64,000 nt of DNA from Rehmannia glutinosa (GCA_016081115.2 JABTTQ020002610.1:1302030-1366029); one strand, 5' to 3'. Counted from the stretch's first letter, positions 1 to 13,127 are shown. Notes: generated by a model not told the origin, from the sequence alone. A program made the numbers and translations.

Positions 1-511
1 GTGTGATCAAGACTTGTATCGGGACATTACCACTGTATATCGATCAATACTTAGTGGATTCCTCCAGGAGTTGGAAAAGAGAGGAGTAGAAGAATTACCC
101 CATCTTGAACCTCTATAAAAACTTATTGTGTCATTTACATTTCAAAGACTTTAATTCTCGCATCTTATTTATTTAACTCTGCTTTGATAAATTTGCCATC
201 CAATTGATAATCAATCGTGGTGCTAAAACCAAGTATTAAAACAAACTTAACCAAACTCAAGGGTGTTAAGTCTTCCGCTGAAAACAAATCACGGTCGAGT
301 TAAGTCTTTAGTCAAAACAATTTGAGTTATTTTATCAACGGCTCGATCGAGTCGTTGAGTGACTAACTCTTTGATTAACTAACTTATTTGTTCATCAAGG
401 ACACATCGTGAAGTACTAACTCACGATTACTTAAAAGGACTAATTAGAAAAGTTGGTAAGGTTTATTCAATCCCCCTTCTAAACCTTACACTCACACCCT
501 TGGGACCTACA
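1..511 (+). repeat. Element A 5' LTR, right part
   Basis: Ends in TTGGGACCTACA at 511, two bases before the primer binding site. It aligns along its whole length with the last 517 bp of the 3' LTR of A, including the pyrimidine-rich block near 465-490 found in all related LTRs here. The left two thirds, with the LTR promoter, lie before the window. Confidence 0.93.
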
Positions 512-513
512 AG

Positions 514-525
514 TGGTATCAGAGC
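514..525 (+). other. Primer binding site of A
   Basis: TGGTATCAGAGC is complementary to the 3' end of plant initiator Met tRNA, which primes minus-strand DNA synthesis in many plant copia elements. It lies two bases after the LTR end. This copy is canonical. Confidence 0.93.
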
Positions 526-638
526 GGTTGGTTCATTGAGCCTTCCGACCTGGTTCTTGAACTAGATCTCCAAATTTTTCAAAGTCTGTTTTAGCACTTA
601 AGTTTTCAAAACTCCTTTTACTATCAAAAGTTATTATC

Positions 639-3600
639 ATGGAAGCAAATTTGACACGCATCCCTATGTTCACAATTGAAGAATTTGATGATTGGAAAAT
701 TCGTGATGCGAGGCTCATCTATCAAAGCATTACATGATGAGATGTGGATAGTGATAGAGGATGGGCCACCGCAAATTTTAATAGTGAACACAATCTGAAG
801 GAGAGCTGCGGTGAAGGTGAAGAGGATGTTGCTCCCGGACCAGACTATGGTTGACAAACCAAGAGCCGAATGGACAAATGATGACAGAAAAGAGATATAA
901 CCGGACAATGTGGCCAAGGACATTCTTTACAAAACCTTGTACAAAGCCATGTTCAATAAAGTCAAATCATGCAAAACGGCTAAAGAAATGGGACAAGCTA
1001 ACATTGATTTGTGAAGGCTCAGAGCAAATCAAGGAAAATAAATTATCGATTCTTTGTAAATTTGAGAATTTCAAAATGATCGCAGGAGAGACCTTGGATC
1101 AAGCGGATGCTCGGCTCACGTAAATTACCAACGAGCTATCGCACTTGGAAAAGAATATACACGAGAAGGAAATGTGTATGAAGATCCTAAAAAGTCTCGG
1201 TGAATGGGAAATGAAGGTCATGACACTAAGACATTCCATGGACCTATCCAAGACATCCAACAATGTAGCTATTCTCGGATCTCAAAGCCTACGAATTTGA
1301 GTTGAGAAGAAAAAGACCAGGAAGAGACAACCCAAAACAATTTGCTCTAATTGTTAAGGATGACAAGAGAGCGAGGTCAAAAAGTCATTGACCCGGAGGA
1401 AATAACCCCGATGGTTAAAAGGTTCAACAATTTCTTCAATAAGAACTACAAGAGAGGCAAGGGCGAATCCTCCAGAAGACACTCGGCTCCCTCCAAGTCA
1501 AGGGAAGATAGGCCAACCAAGAAAACAAAGCATCAAAAAGTGAATATCAAAGAGTCGACAATCCAAGAATGGAAAGAGCTGATCAAAAGGTTGAAAATCT
1601 ATTGGGGCTATGAGCAGCAACCAGTGTCACTATGCCATTGATTGCCGATATCCTTTAGTCAACAAATACGGGAATGAAGAAGAAAGAAAGGTCTTGAGAG
1701 AAAGAAGACAAGAAAAGAAAAAGGCAATGTTAGCCGCAGAGAGTGCTTAAACCGCCAAGTCAAGAGACACAATCGATTCGTAGAGTAGTGGTCGACTACT
1801 CAAGTGACTCGAAGAAGAAGCCTAGATCTGTTTGATGGCCAAGGAGCAAGACCAAACTGACCAAGAAGATGAGGTACACTCTAACTCATCACACTCGCAT
1901 TCTAGTGATAGTGATCGTGACACACACACTTTATCACCCACCGATCTTTATGATTCATTAGGAAAAATGATGAAAGATTTTGAACACATTAAATCCTCAC
2001 ACACACTACTAAATGAGGAAAACAGCCTACTCAAGAGTCAAAACTCACACGACTAAGGAGCCGAGTACTCTAAGTCAAATAGCCGATGAGAATGAAAGCC
2101 TAAAGACCGAAAATGATAAGCTAATAGCAGAGATAGATTTGCTATAGAAAAGAGGAAAATGACCTCAAAAATGTGATTGCCTCATTCACTAAGGCATCTA
2201 AATCATTGGATGATCTTATTATGAGTCAAAGACAATGTGGAGACAAGACAAAGCTTAGGATTTAATTCCTCTATGCTATGTCAAGCTCCAAAAGTGATTT
2301 TGGAAAAAGGATCTTCAAGCAATGAAGTATCTCAAAAATCCAAAACTCCAAATGGTGCACACACATCTATTCCAAAGCACAATCACAAGCAAATTGGCCT
2401 TGGCTATAAAGGAAAAGGAAAAAACCGAGTTGAGTGTCTTTGAGAGGACAAGCGAGAAGAAATCCAACCGAGTTCCTCAAAGAAACTCCAAACAGAAATA
2501 CTCAGAAAGAAGAAAACAGAGCTACCAAAAACCCCATAAGTTTTATAAAAGAAATACATATGAAGGGAATGGTAGAAAGCACCAAGCCAAGCCGATTGGA
2601 ATAATGTGAACTATCGGCAAAGACCTATGGAATATAAGCCCAAATGGCAAAGGCCAGAACTCAAAAAGGCCATTTCAAAGGTAAAAGAGCTTTCATCATC
2701 ACACATACGCACATAAGCACTACACTCGGAGACATCACAACTACCCAAAGAGGGCAATTGCTACAACACTTACACATGCATACGAGACAAAAGAGACATT
2801 TGTATGAACCTAGAACCCCAAGAAATTTGCTAAAGTTAATTATGATTATGGCAATCGATAGATGGCAATCTCTTAGAGTCAAATCAATTGGCTATAGGTT
2901 GATTGCAGGTTCAAGGAACAATCGAGTGCCAAGGAACCTGGTACATGGATAGTGGCATTTCCCGGACACATGACAGAAACAAGAAAAATCAAAAATTCAA
3001 GGAAGTCAAAGGTGCAAAAGTCATAGTTGGAGGAAATGAAGCTCGGGGAGAAATAAGAGGCATTGGATCCATCAAGAAAAATGGATTAGAAATCACAGGA
3101 TGATGCATATGTTGAAGGACTAAACTTCAACTTGCTAAGCATCACCAACTCGTGACAAGGGTTATAATGTTTGATTTAACATGGGTATATGCCAAATCAA
3201 GGATAATGAATCAAATGAAGTTGTGTTGCAAGGATGCGGGACAAAAGAACATATATGTCGTGGATTGGTCAATCGCAACACCAAGCACCGTCTATTAGCA
3301 AAGAGCATAGCCGAGTCAAGTCGGTTGGCACAAGAAGCCGAGTCACTGAATTTCAAAACGATTAACAAGCTTGCGGGAAGCAATCTCGTGGAAGGACTTC
3401 CGCATACGAGTATACAAGAAGGAGAGTATATGTGACACATGTCGAAGGGAAAAAAATCAAATCACCATTCAAAGAAAAGACATGTCCATCTTCAACAAGA
3501 ATATTGCATCTACTACATATGGATCTATTTAGTCCATTGAACCACTAGCATAAATGGGAAGAAATACACCTTGGTAGTAGTAGATGACTACTCAAGATAT

Positions 3601-6034
3601 ACATGGACAATATTCATGTGTAAGAAGAAAGAAAATCTCTGAAACTACCACGGTGATGAAGAGGATTCAAAATGAGAAAAGTCAAACCATTATCAAAATA
3701 AGATCGATGCAGTAACCGAGTTTGCCAATGGTATAATAACTCGATTGTATTGAAAATGGTATTGGTTATGAATTATCTCTGCAGCAAGGACTCCACAAAC
3801 AGAGAATGGAGTTGCGAGAAAAAAGGAATAGAACTCTCAAAGAAGCGGCAAGGACCATGTTAGTCAAGCGGGGTTACCTAAACGATTTTGGTCAAGCAAT
3901 AAACACAAAGATGCTACACTCAAAATAGATGCATGATAAAATGGACAACCGACAAAGACTCCTATGAGATTTGGACAGGAGAAAACCAAATGTTGCATAT
4001 TTTAGAATATTTGGATGTAAATGCTTCATCCATAACAATGGCAAAGATAATTTGAAGGCTTTTGATACTAAAGTCGATGAAGGTATCTTCTTGGGATACT
4101 CGGTGAAAGCAAAGCCTACAAAGTACTCAACAAGAGGACTATGGTTACACAGAATCCATTCATGTGGTGTTTGATGAGCCAAATGTAAATGGAGAAGACA
4201 TTGAAGAGTCGGTGATAAGTCAATCAACCAACCATGCGTAAGAGTCCTATCTTGTCAAGTCAAGCCGGAATTATAAACCCGATGAAGATGAGATTGTTGA
4301 GTCTCAAACACATTTGGAAAATCTGCGGACTAAGTGATGACGAGAGAGTCGATCAAAGCAACATAGCCGCAAGACGATCGAATCCGGCTAACTTACTCCA
4401 ACTTTGATGTAAGAGATGAGAGACCATCCACGAGAACTAGTCATTGGAGATATAAGAGAAGGTGTCAAAAACAGATCCTTAACTCAACAAGAAGCTATGT
4501 TCACATGCTTTATCTCACAAATAGAGCCTAAAGATGTGTCACAAGCATTGGATGACACACATAGGATTCAAGCTATGCAAGAAGAGTGAATGAAAGAAAT
4601 AAAGTATGGGAATTGGTTCAAAGACCCACCCATCAAAACGTTATTGGCACTAAATGGGTGTTGAAACAAGATGAACGAGGAAGGTTACGTGGTAAGAAAC
4701 AAAGCAAGATTAGTAGCCAAAGGATATTGCCAAGAAGAAGGGATAGATTTTGATGAAACATTTGCCCCTGTACCAAGATTGGAAGCTATAAGGATGTTTC
4801 TTGCCTATACGACTCACAAGAATTTTATTGTATATCAAATGGATGTAAAGAGTGCATTCCATAATGGTTTATTGGAAGAAGAAGTGTATGTTGAACAACC
4901 TCCAGGATTTGAGCGAAGACTCTTGGAGATAAGGTATACAAACTCAAGAAAGCTCTATATGGATTGAAACAGGCACCCGAGCATGGTATGATACTTTGTC
5001 ACAATTCCCGATCGAGAACGGATTCACAAAAGGCAAGGTGGATAGAACACTCTTGAGAATTCAAGATGAGAAGAGTATATTGCTTGTTCAAATATATGTG
5101 GATGACATTATTTTTGGATCCACAAACAAAGAGTCGTATGATAAATTTTCAAACCTCATGCAATGCAAATTCGAAATGAGCATGATGGGAGAGCCGACAT
5201 TCTTCCTTGGACTCAAAGTGAAACAGTGAAGGATGGAACCTTCATAAGTCAAATAAAATACACCGGATATTTAATGAATAAATTTGGCATGGAAGAGAAG
5301 TCTTACGTGAAAATACCAATGAATACATTTGTCAAAATGGACATGGATGCAGATGGCAAGCTGTAGATCAAACAAGATCTGAGCACTTATTGGATCATTG
5401 CTTTATCTCACAAAGCAAGCGGGCGGACATCACCGATTCTTTGTAGGTGTATGTGCAAGATTTCAATCTACTCCAAAAGAAATCCATATGATGCAATTGA
5501 CAAGAGGATCTTGAGATATTTGAAAGGAAGCCAAGAAGTTGGCTTATGGTATCCAAATGAAGGTGGATTCAAGCTAATTTGCTATTCGGACTCGACTATC
5601 TTTGGATGTAGAGTTGACAGGAAGAGCACCTCGGGAAAATGTCAAATGCTTGGAAACAAGCTAATTTCTGGTTTAGCAAAAAGCAAAATTCAATAGCCAC
5701 CTCTACATTTGAAGCGAGAATACATAGGCTGCGGGCAACACAGCCCAAGTCCTATGGATGAGACAGGCAGTGAGAGACTATGAAGTTGAAGAAAAGGAAA
5801 TTCCAATCATGTGTGATAACACAAGTGCAATTGCAATCACTCAAAATCATGTGTTGTACTCAAGAACAAAGCATATTGATGTCGATATCACTTCATAAGA
5901 GATCATGTTGAAAAGAAGGACATCACCTTGGAATATATTTCAAGCGATAAACGGTTGGTGACATATTCACAAAACCATTATGTGAGTCAAGATTTGAAGA
6001 ACTCAAGCATGAGTTAGGGTTAATTGGTGAGTGA
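639..6034 (+). pseudogene. Element A gag-pol remnant
   Basis: The start ATG is chosen at 639 because the gag opening (MEAN.TRIPMF) is shared with E and G. Gag runs to about 2900: an N-terminal capsid-like part, a damaged CCHC knuckle near 1598-1665 (cysteines lost, the DC of the end kept), a Ser/Asp-rich acidic stretch (about 1860-1930), a coiled coil (about 1950-2230) and a basic spacer. The protease motif YMDSG is at about 2942. The pre-integrase region is near 3290-3420. Integrase is at 3510-3900, with HMDLF and the TPQTENGV catalytic-Glu segment still readable. RT is at 4671-5230 with YVDD at 5095-5106. RNase H ends with LGLIGE and TGA at 6032-6034. At least a dozen frame changes and stops break it, so no full polyprotein is possible as written. 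Confidence 0.92.
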
Positions 6035-6594
6035 CACTCGGAAGACTCAAAGAAAAGAAATGCAACACGAAAAAGGTAAAAGAGTCTGAACTCTCAAATC
6101 ACCTAAGTGAAATAGCCAGATCGGAAAGACAGCCGTACCAAGTTAGCTTACGACTTAGTCACTAGGAGAACGTGAGAAGAAGAGTTAAATCGGCTAAGGG
6201 ATAAGTTTGAGTAATTTATGAGCAAAGTGACAAAACGGAGTCATTTTTACTAAGCGGAAATGTTTTTAAGAATGACGTCAAGCATAATTATGACGTCTAC
6301 AGGAAAAAGCCGCACACCAAGCTTATGATTGGATATAAATCTTTGCCGCATTAAATACGAGACATTAAATGCTAATGCGGTGTGGAAAATCTAAGTCGTT
6401 GATTTCGATCACATTTCAAAAACCACCCGCACGCCCTTTCATGAACCATACTTAAACCATTTTCGTCCGTTTCTCTCACACATTACCAAACACTGTTCAT
6501 TTCTCTCTCTCAAAAGCAAAGGCAAAAACTCTCTCTCAAAACCCTATCAATCTTCAAATCACCTTCTAAGTTTCGTTCGGTGAAATCTTGAAAA
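6035..6594 (+). promoter_or_regulatory. Element A pol-to-3' ORF linker
   Basis: No coding sequence is seen. The stretch just before the next ATG is rich in CTCT tracts and reads like a leader. A TATA-like site occurs at the matching place in E, F and G, but here it is degenerate (around 6441-6460). A promoter role is inferred from conserved position and spacing only. Confidence 0.4.
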
Positions 6595-9500
6595 ATGGCA
6601 TCTACTCATGATTTTGTCAACCTAGGAAAGCAAATCCACACCGGATCTACTATGGATTTCGAGGGTATGGTCAAACAGGGTCCGATGAAGCTCTCGTAAA
6701 GAAGATCGCTGAAAAACTAGAAATGTCCGGGCTAAAACCATTTCGACGATGGAGTTTCCGATGACCTATGTGGAAGAGGTCGCACAATTCTACGTGAACG
6801 CCGAGATTCATGATGAGGGATCAAATCCTCTACATTCACGGGAAGGAGTTCGTCATTACTTCCAAGGATTTGGCGTAACATCGCTCGTTATTCGGCGGAA
6901 GGAACACGAGAAATCAATAAAGCCGATGTTAACTTGGTCAGGCCGCTTTGCTTGGAAGGAAGTAGCCAAGACCAATTGTCTTTGAAAAGATAGTCTACAA
7001 CTGACTAACAAGAGGATGTTGAAGGAGGACTACCACAAATTGTTGGACATCGTTGCCAAATGCATAGACATCAAATTTGGCGGCTTTGACCAACTATCTA
7101 AAGCAAAATTGATCGTAATGGCTGCGATCATTGAAGAAAAAGAAAGTGGCGGGGCTGAGTTTGTCTACAATGCACTCGCGAACGTTGGGAACAAATCCTT
7201 CAAGGAGGGCGAAACGTTTGGAGGTTCCCTCAGGATACGGCCTGGTGATTGGTGGTGATGGAGGTAAAAGGAGTCCCTCTTTGACATAGAAAGCGTTGAT
7301 GTAAACAAGAGGATGTTCGAGATCAAACCTCTCTGTCGCACTGAAGAGAGCCTACGCTAAGAGAGAGCTGCTGACAGTGAGGGGAATCGGTGACCCTGAA
7401 TATACTGATTGTCTCCTCTCCACCAAAGAAGAAGGTGCCCTACTTGTTTGCTAAGAGAAGCTCACGCCCTGCAGCAAAGAAAAACAAATCGCTCCCCCCC
7501 GCAGCAGTCACTTGCCCCGCAGCCGTGTCTCCCGCCCCGCAGCCGCAAGAGAAGAAATCCCAAATACCTTCTCCGGTCGTCAAGAAAAGGAGAAGCGATA
7601 AGCCAAGAAGGCCTCCTCGAAGAAAACAACAACACCGACCCCGCCGCCTAAGACTCGGAAGAAAATCTATCCAACCGAGTAAATCCCTCCGGTACAAACA
7701 AGAGAGAAGAAGAATTTTCAAGCGCCCGAGCTTGAGAAAGTGGGCCGAGTCACCACTCGGTGGAGAAGATACCGAGAGGCTGGAGAAGTGGAGTCTCGAA
7801 ATGATTGATGAAAGCGCCAAGTGTCCGAGGCCGATCAGCACAGAGGCAACTCGATGACCCAACTATAGACAGAACATCCGAGGAACAAAGGCACACCGAG
7901 ACAACCAAATCAATTGTTAATAGGGTTGTCTCTCCACCGTAATAAGGTGCTGAAGGTGTCGGCGGCAAAAAGATCGCTAACCTTAATACTTGGAAACGAG
8001 GGCCAACAAGAGAATGATGAAGACGATGTAATCATGCACTCTCCATTGTATCGGACATCCAAAATCGTCGTGAGAGTGGAGAAAATGGAAGCCGAGCCTA
8101 TCCCAGTGCGGTTTGAAAATCCGAGTTCATTTTGAGGAAGAAGAATTCTTGATTTCTTGAGGTGGACACAAAGGTCTTTGCAAGCCCTTGACAAGGATAA
8201 TTGCATAAATATCTTTGGAAATTCGAAAAGAAAATTAACAAAGCTAAAGCGGTGAGACGAGGCACGTGAGAAGGCCATCCGCCCTCTCACAAGCACCACA
8301 GAACATACACATTCTCACTTTGACATCCTATCGAAAGTGATGAGGATCTGGACCTTGTTTCTTTGCCACGAGAAGAGTTGCAAATGCAGCAAGCAATGCA
8401 AGAATCGAGAATCCTTCATGAGCAAAGAATGATGGAGGGACCAGGAGAGTCCTCCAAAACACAAAGTGGAGATAGACCCAATGGGAGTGGTGCAACATAT
8501 TGCCACCGTTGTTGCTGCCACCACTTCCGACTCACTCGGAAGAAGGAATTAAGGAAGCGGCAATGAAACGGGATAGTGGGGACCCAGTCGAGCCAACCCC
8601 TAATGAAGGTGTCTTACCACCGCCCCAACGCGGCTGAATACTCGGTGGAAATAGCCGAGAGTCCGGAGATGAGTGACCCCATTCAAGTCACTCGGTGGTG
8701 TGCCAACCGAGGGGGAAACTCCCTCCACTGCAGCAAGGTCGGAGAATCTTTGCGGTGACTCCACAATGAATCTAGGAGGCGAAGTGGAGAAGGAACAAAC
8801 ACAAAGTACATAGCAAGTTGTCATCAACGAGGCTCAAATAGTTGAGACTGTCTCGGTGAGGTGCCAATCGCTCTAAAGGCTAATGACGCTCGCGATGCGG
8901 TCGAGGCACGAGGAAGAAACAACCCGGGAGTTAACACTGGGCGACGAAAGTGCAATCCATGGAGTTGAGACTCCAATGGATGCCACCATGCAGAAGACCC
9001 TAAGACGGCCGACCTTTGCCGAAAGGGATGTCCAAGGCCTCAGCAGCGATTGAGACTACAGGAGGTAATGAAGGCCAACGGGAGGTTGAGACTTCCCGAG
9101 GTAAAGTAAAGAAGCCGGAGTAGAACATCCCTCCCGCTATCATTGATCCATCGAGAAAAGGAGATAAGTGCGCTTCACGATTCCCAGGATAATCGATGTA
9201 ACCTTTCCGGGATCGGAAGGAGACGATGAAGCCGAGTCATCCCCTGGATCGATCCAAAGGACTCGGTGAGGATGTTCCAACCACGAGTAAGTCGACCTCA
9301 AGACTACTTGTCAAACTTTCAACATTAATGATGAGCCACCCATGGAAATCTCATCATCGTCCGATGACGCTTCCGATAAGGCCGAGGACCAGTTAACTCA
9401 CTTGGAAAAACCTTCTTTGAGACCGAAGTTGTTGAGACAGTGAGGCTCAGCAAGTCGGGTCAACTTCACAATGAGACCCACCAACAGAGTCCACTACGCA

Positions 9501-11306
9501 GCTCCCCAAGCCGCCTGGTTCGACTCCACAATGAACTTCACGAGCACCACTCATCATTGAACAAATCCCGGTTGCCCGTGATGATCCCTTTGTAGAATCA
9601 TTTCCCTTCTTCTGTGGAGGTACCCGACCTCCCCAAGAGTCGAAAAGAGATCTCGAGCGCTTCACGCACAGATCCTGTCATTCCATCATATACCATCGTT
9701 CGGTGACAATAATTTTGACACTTCGCTTTGTCACAAAAAACAGAGGGAACATCCGAAGTTCGGGAGGTGTTCAAAGCATTATTTGCTGAAATTGAACGGA
9801 TGGAGAGGCACCAGGCCTCGATGGACATGAGATGGATAAAGAGATGCCAACCTACTGGCCGACTTAAGAGGCATAATAGTCGAATCCGGGAGTGGTGGCA
9901 ACAACAAAGAAACAATACGTGTGGAACAAGCTAGATATTTTAACATTGTTCAATAAGTTGTTGGTCCAGCGCGAAATGAGAATGCCGATGCAATGACAAA
10001 ATTGAAAGAACACATTGAGCAAATGCATGAATCTCACACCTTTCCGAGATAAAGTCGCATTGCGTGAGCAAAATAAGAATGAGCTCCTGCGTATGGAAGA
10101 AAACATGGATCGAAAATTGGCCTTCTCATGGCCGAGATGAAGTTGATTAAAGTGAATCCAACGCTACTCGCTCCGAGTTTCATGCAACATACTCGCTGCG
10201 GCACTCGAGGCGTAAACTCGGCTATCGCCAGACTCGACTTCCCGCTTGCTAGTTTGTTTCTGGGGTTTCTCTCTCCTTTGATGATGCCAAAAAGGGGGAA
10301 GAGGAATACCTAAAAAGCGAAGGGATCGAAGTTGAGAAGGAGGGATCATTTGTGAAGGCAAAGACAAGCGAGGAAGTATTAAAAGAAATTAAAGGGAAGT
10401 CTGTTGAGGGGAAAGGATCGAAAGATGTGACCTTGATGATTGCTAAAACCCCCAACAAAGTCTTGTCACGGTGATATTATCAAAGCAAACTCTCGATGAC
10501 TCTTCCACTCCAACACTCTTTGTACCAATGGTGAAAAAGAGAAAGACGATTGAAGCGAGGGATGGAGGAAGTGGAAGGAAGGATGAATGCCCGAGTTATG
10601 GATATTCGAAACAACATGGAGGCATTCCAAAGAGACAGAGACACTTATGCCATCTTAGATGCCGGAATCGAGCCAAGATCGGTTGATGAATTTAAAACGC
10701 CGCATCCGAAGGATACTTCGCAAACATGTCCATGGCTCAAGCCACGGGACTTGTATCGGGAAAAGGGTCTCACACTATGTGAAGAAGCGGCAGCAGCAGA
10801 CCATCGCGATCACTCTGCTGGTCACTACGCTAGTCACTCGGTGGGAAGAAGAATACCCCAAAGACAATACACGCCAGAGGTAGAGGAAGAAGAAGGTGGT
10901 AGAGGAAGAGGTTTCGGACCAGATCTCTCGCCCCAAAAACATTGAGTACATAGATCCGGGCAAGAAATGAGGGATCTTGGCTGGTTTTGACGAAGTAGCT
11001 TGATCTGCAAGTGGCTAAGAACAATCCGAGTATATGAAAAGAATTGAAGAAGAAAATAAAAGACAAACTCGGCTATGGGAGGAGAGACAAGAGACACTAA
11101 GAAGAGATGAAAGTGCCCGAGGAAGGCGTATGAAAAGAAGAAGAAAGAAAGCGGTGAAGATGAGAAAAAGAAAAGAAGATCGAGAAGATGACAAAGTCAA
11201 GAAGATGAAAGAAGGAGGAAGCGAAGGAGATGAAGTGTTGTTGTCCACCCCTTCATATATTTTACTAAGTAAATACATTTTATGTAAGTCTTCGTATACT
11301 ATATAA
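6595..11306 (+). pseudogene. Element A long 3' ORF region, broken
   Basis: The start ATG sits in AAAAATGGC, the same context as in E and G. Order: an N-terminal globular part (6595-7330) containing F.Y.VNAE..DEG and DYHKL.D.VAKC.D.KFGGF; a Pro/Lys/Arg-rich section (about 7400-7860) with basic runs that could act as nuclear signals; an acidic patch NDEDDVIMHSPLY (about 8012-8050); a Ser/Thr/Pro/Glu-rich middle; a coiled coil (about 9760-10140); and a very basic Lys/Arg/Glu tail (11034-11220). It occupies the place where other Sireviruses carry an env-like gene, but I see no signal peptide and no membrane segment. The N-terminal part loosely recalls the 'putative plant transposon protein' domain; that is a guess. 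Frameshifts are frequent and the true stop is uncertain. Confidence 0.75.
10278..10304 (+). other. PPT-like motif inside the 3' ORF of A
   Basis: GATGATGCC is followed directly by AAAAAGGGGGAAGAG. The purine tract matches the real PPT of A in the same orientation, while the preceding 9-bp box is its reverse complement. It encodes DDAKKGEEE in the coiled-coil region. The same motif stands at the same place in E, F and G. Confidence 0.7.
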
Positions 11307-11540
11307 AACTGTACAAACTCTATACTTGTGTAAACATAGGATGACATGGTTAGCTTAAGCTCCGGTTAAACTACGATACATTTTTGTTGGTTTAAGCTCT
11401 AATATACTCAGAATGTGACTATATAAAGAACAAGGATGTTATGATCAATAAAAGATATATTCTAAACATACATTCCGTGGTTCTACGTTTGTCTATATGT
11501 ATCTTTCTTTGTTAAATAATTGTATGGATGTTTTAAGTTT
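11307..11540 (+). other. Element A 3' noncoding region
   Basis: AT-rich sequence between the basic tail of the 3' ORF and the PPT. The matching stretch of E (49352-49640) is similar. I see no ORF and no stable repeat. Confidence 0.6.
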
Positions 11541-11564
11541 TGGCATCATCAAAAAGGGGGAAAT
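11541..11564 (+). other. Polypurine tract of A
   Basis: GGCATCATC then AAAAAGGGGGAAA, one base before the TG of the 3' LTR. It primes plus-strand DNA synthesis in LTR elements. The box-plus-tract layout is shared by A, E, F and G. Confidence 0.9.
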
Positions 11565-13127
11565 TGTTGGGAAATCATTTTATAGATTTTGATGAATGCC
11601 ATGTAAAACTTAGAATAGGAAGTTGGCACCCCATTTTTGTTGTAAATCGCATTGTAATAAATAGACTGGTCAAGCCGAGTTAAGTCGGCTATGCCTAAAC
11701 ATGAAAGAAGACAACTGGAGACTAAAAGGAAGACTCGCCGCAACAACACGGTGAGTATGGCAAAGAAGAGAAGACGGAACTCGATGAAGGTGCGGTGAGA
11801 TGCAATGAGTAAAGTATCGATCAAAGTCAACTCAATGAGCCAAGTCTCAAGGTTGAAGTGACATGGAAGAGTCATCAAATGATTGGAAGTGACTCAAGTC
11901 ACCTAGGGATGTGAAGTAATTGTAGTCAAGTTAAAACAATCGAAAGAGATCCGTTGTACGTAAATCAAGAGAATTACTTAAATAAGTAATACCTCCATAC
12001 TACCTTTCTTGAAGTGCTCAGTCCCGAAGCGTGCAAAAGGAATAAACCAATGGGAAGCACTCGCACCATGTCGAACTTTGAAAAGTCAAGAACAATTCAT
12101 ACGAGGAAGTGGTAATTCCAAGGATCGCAACAAGACAAGCCAACGACCACAAGTGACTTTAAAAATAAGCCTATCTCTTCAACAGTGATTTTTGAAAGAT
12201 CACTATAAAAGGCCGAGGAATAACTCGAGAGAAGGTTACTCAACCACGAACATTTCAAGCAAACATTTGAATCAGTAACCTAAAATATTCTCAAATCATT
12301 CAAGATTAATCCTCAAGCCTCGCATTACGAAGAAAATCAATCCAACACTCACATGTGATGAAAGATAACTTCAATCAGTTGAAGAGGAAATTTTGAAGAA
12401 TCAAGGGGTCTACATTCCACGGAGGATTGTAGGAAGGTTCAAGGTCGAACTGTCTCAAGTTTTTGGAGGGCTTCGTGATCATATCCAAGAAGCTTGAGCA
12501 AGTGGGTGTAGTAGCAAGCGCAGCTACCCCCGTGAAGAAGCCGAGTCGCACGAGAAGCCATTTGCGTGACCAAGGCATCTCGATCGAGTCCCAAAGGATC
12601 AAATCAACTGTGTGATCAAGACTTGTATCTGGACTGTTACCACTCGTATATCTTGATCAATACTTAGTGGATTCCTCCAGGAGTTGGAGAAGAGAGGAGT
12701 AGAAGAATTACCCCATCTTGAACCTCTATAAAAACTTATCGTGTCATTTACATTTCAGCGCTTTAATTCCTGCATCTTATTTATTTAACTCTCATTTGAT
12801 AAATTTGCCATCCAATTGATAATCAATTTGTGTGTGCTAAAACCAAGTACTAAAACAAACTTAACCAAACTCAAGGGTGTTAAGTCTTCCATTGAAAACA
12901 AATCACAATCGAGTTAAGTCTTTAGTCAAAACAACTTAGTTATTTTATCAACAAAGCTCATCGAGTCCGTTTGAGTGACTAACTCTGCTTGATTAACTAA
13001 CTTAGCTGTCCATCAAGGACACAATGTGAAGTACTAACTCGATTACTTAAAAGGACTAATTAGAAAAGTTGGTAAGGTTTATTCAACCCCTGTTCTAAAC
13101 CTTACACTCACACCCTTGGGACCTACA
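11565..13127 (+). repeat. Element A 3' LTR
   Basis: 1563 bp, beginning TGTTGGGAAAT right after the PPT and ending GGGACCTACA. A TATA box (12204-12210) sits in CACTATAAAAGGCCGAGG, a block shared by C, E, F and G. The U5 end has the pyrimidine run common to the family. Confidence 0.93.
12204..12210 (+). promoter_or_regulatory. LTR TATA box of A
   Basis: TATAAAA in a block conserved in five LTRs of the family; the likely core promoter of the element transcript. Confidence 0.65.

Larger units (their letters stand above)
1..13127 (+). mobile_element. Element A: Sirevirus-like Ty1/copia retrotransposon, 5' end outside window
   Basis: Parts in order: partial 5' LTR (1-511), PBS, gag-pol remnant, linker, long 3' ORF region, PPT and 3' LTR (11565-13127). 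The partial 5' LTR matches 12611-13127 of the 3' LTR with scattered substitutions and small indels (511 against 517 bp), so the two ends belong to one insertion. The copia assignment rests on integrase lying before RT; the Sirevirus assignment rests on the extra 3' ORF, the LTR length and the PPT context. The base after the 3' LTR begins hAT-like sequence, so A appears to have inserted into that transposon. The left target-site copy lies outside the window and cannot be checked. Confidence 0.9.

Noticed and set aside
7390..7857. Open run rich in Arg and Pro that could pass for a small basic protein gene
   Set aside because: It is the Lys/Pro-rich section of the element A 3' ORF; the opposite-strand run at 7440-7862 is its shadow.
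6595..11306. Retroviral-type envelope gene
   Set aside because: No signal peptide, cleavage site or membrane anchor is visible in any of the five copies; only the position is env-like.
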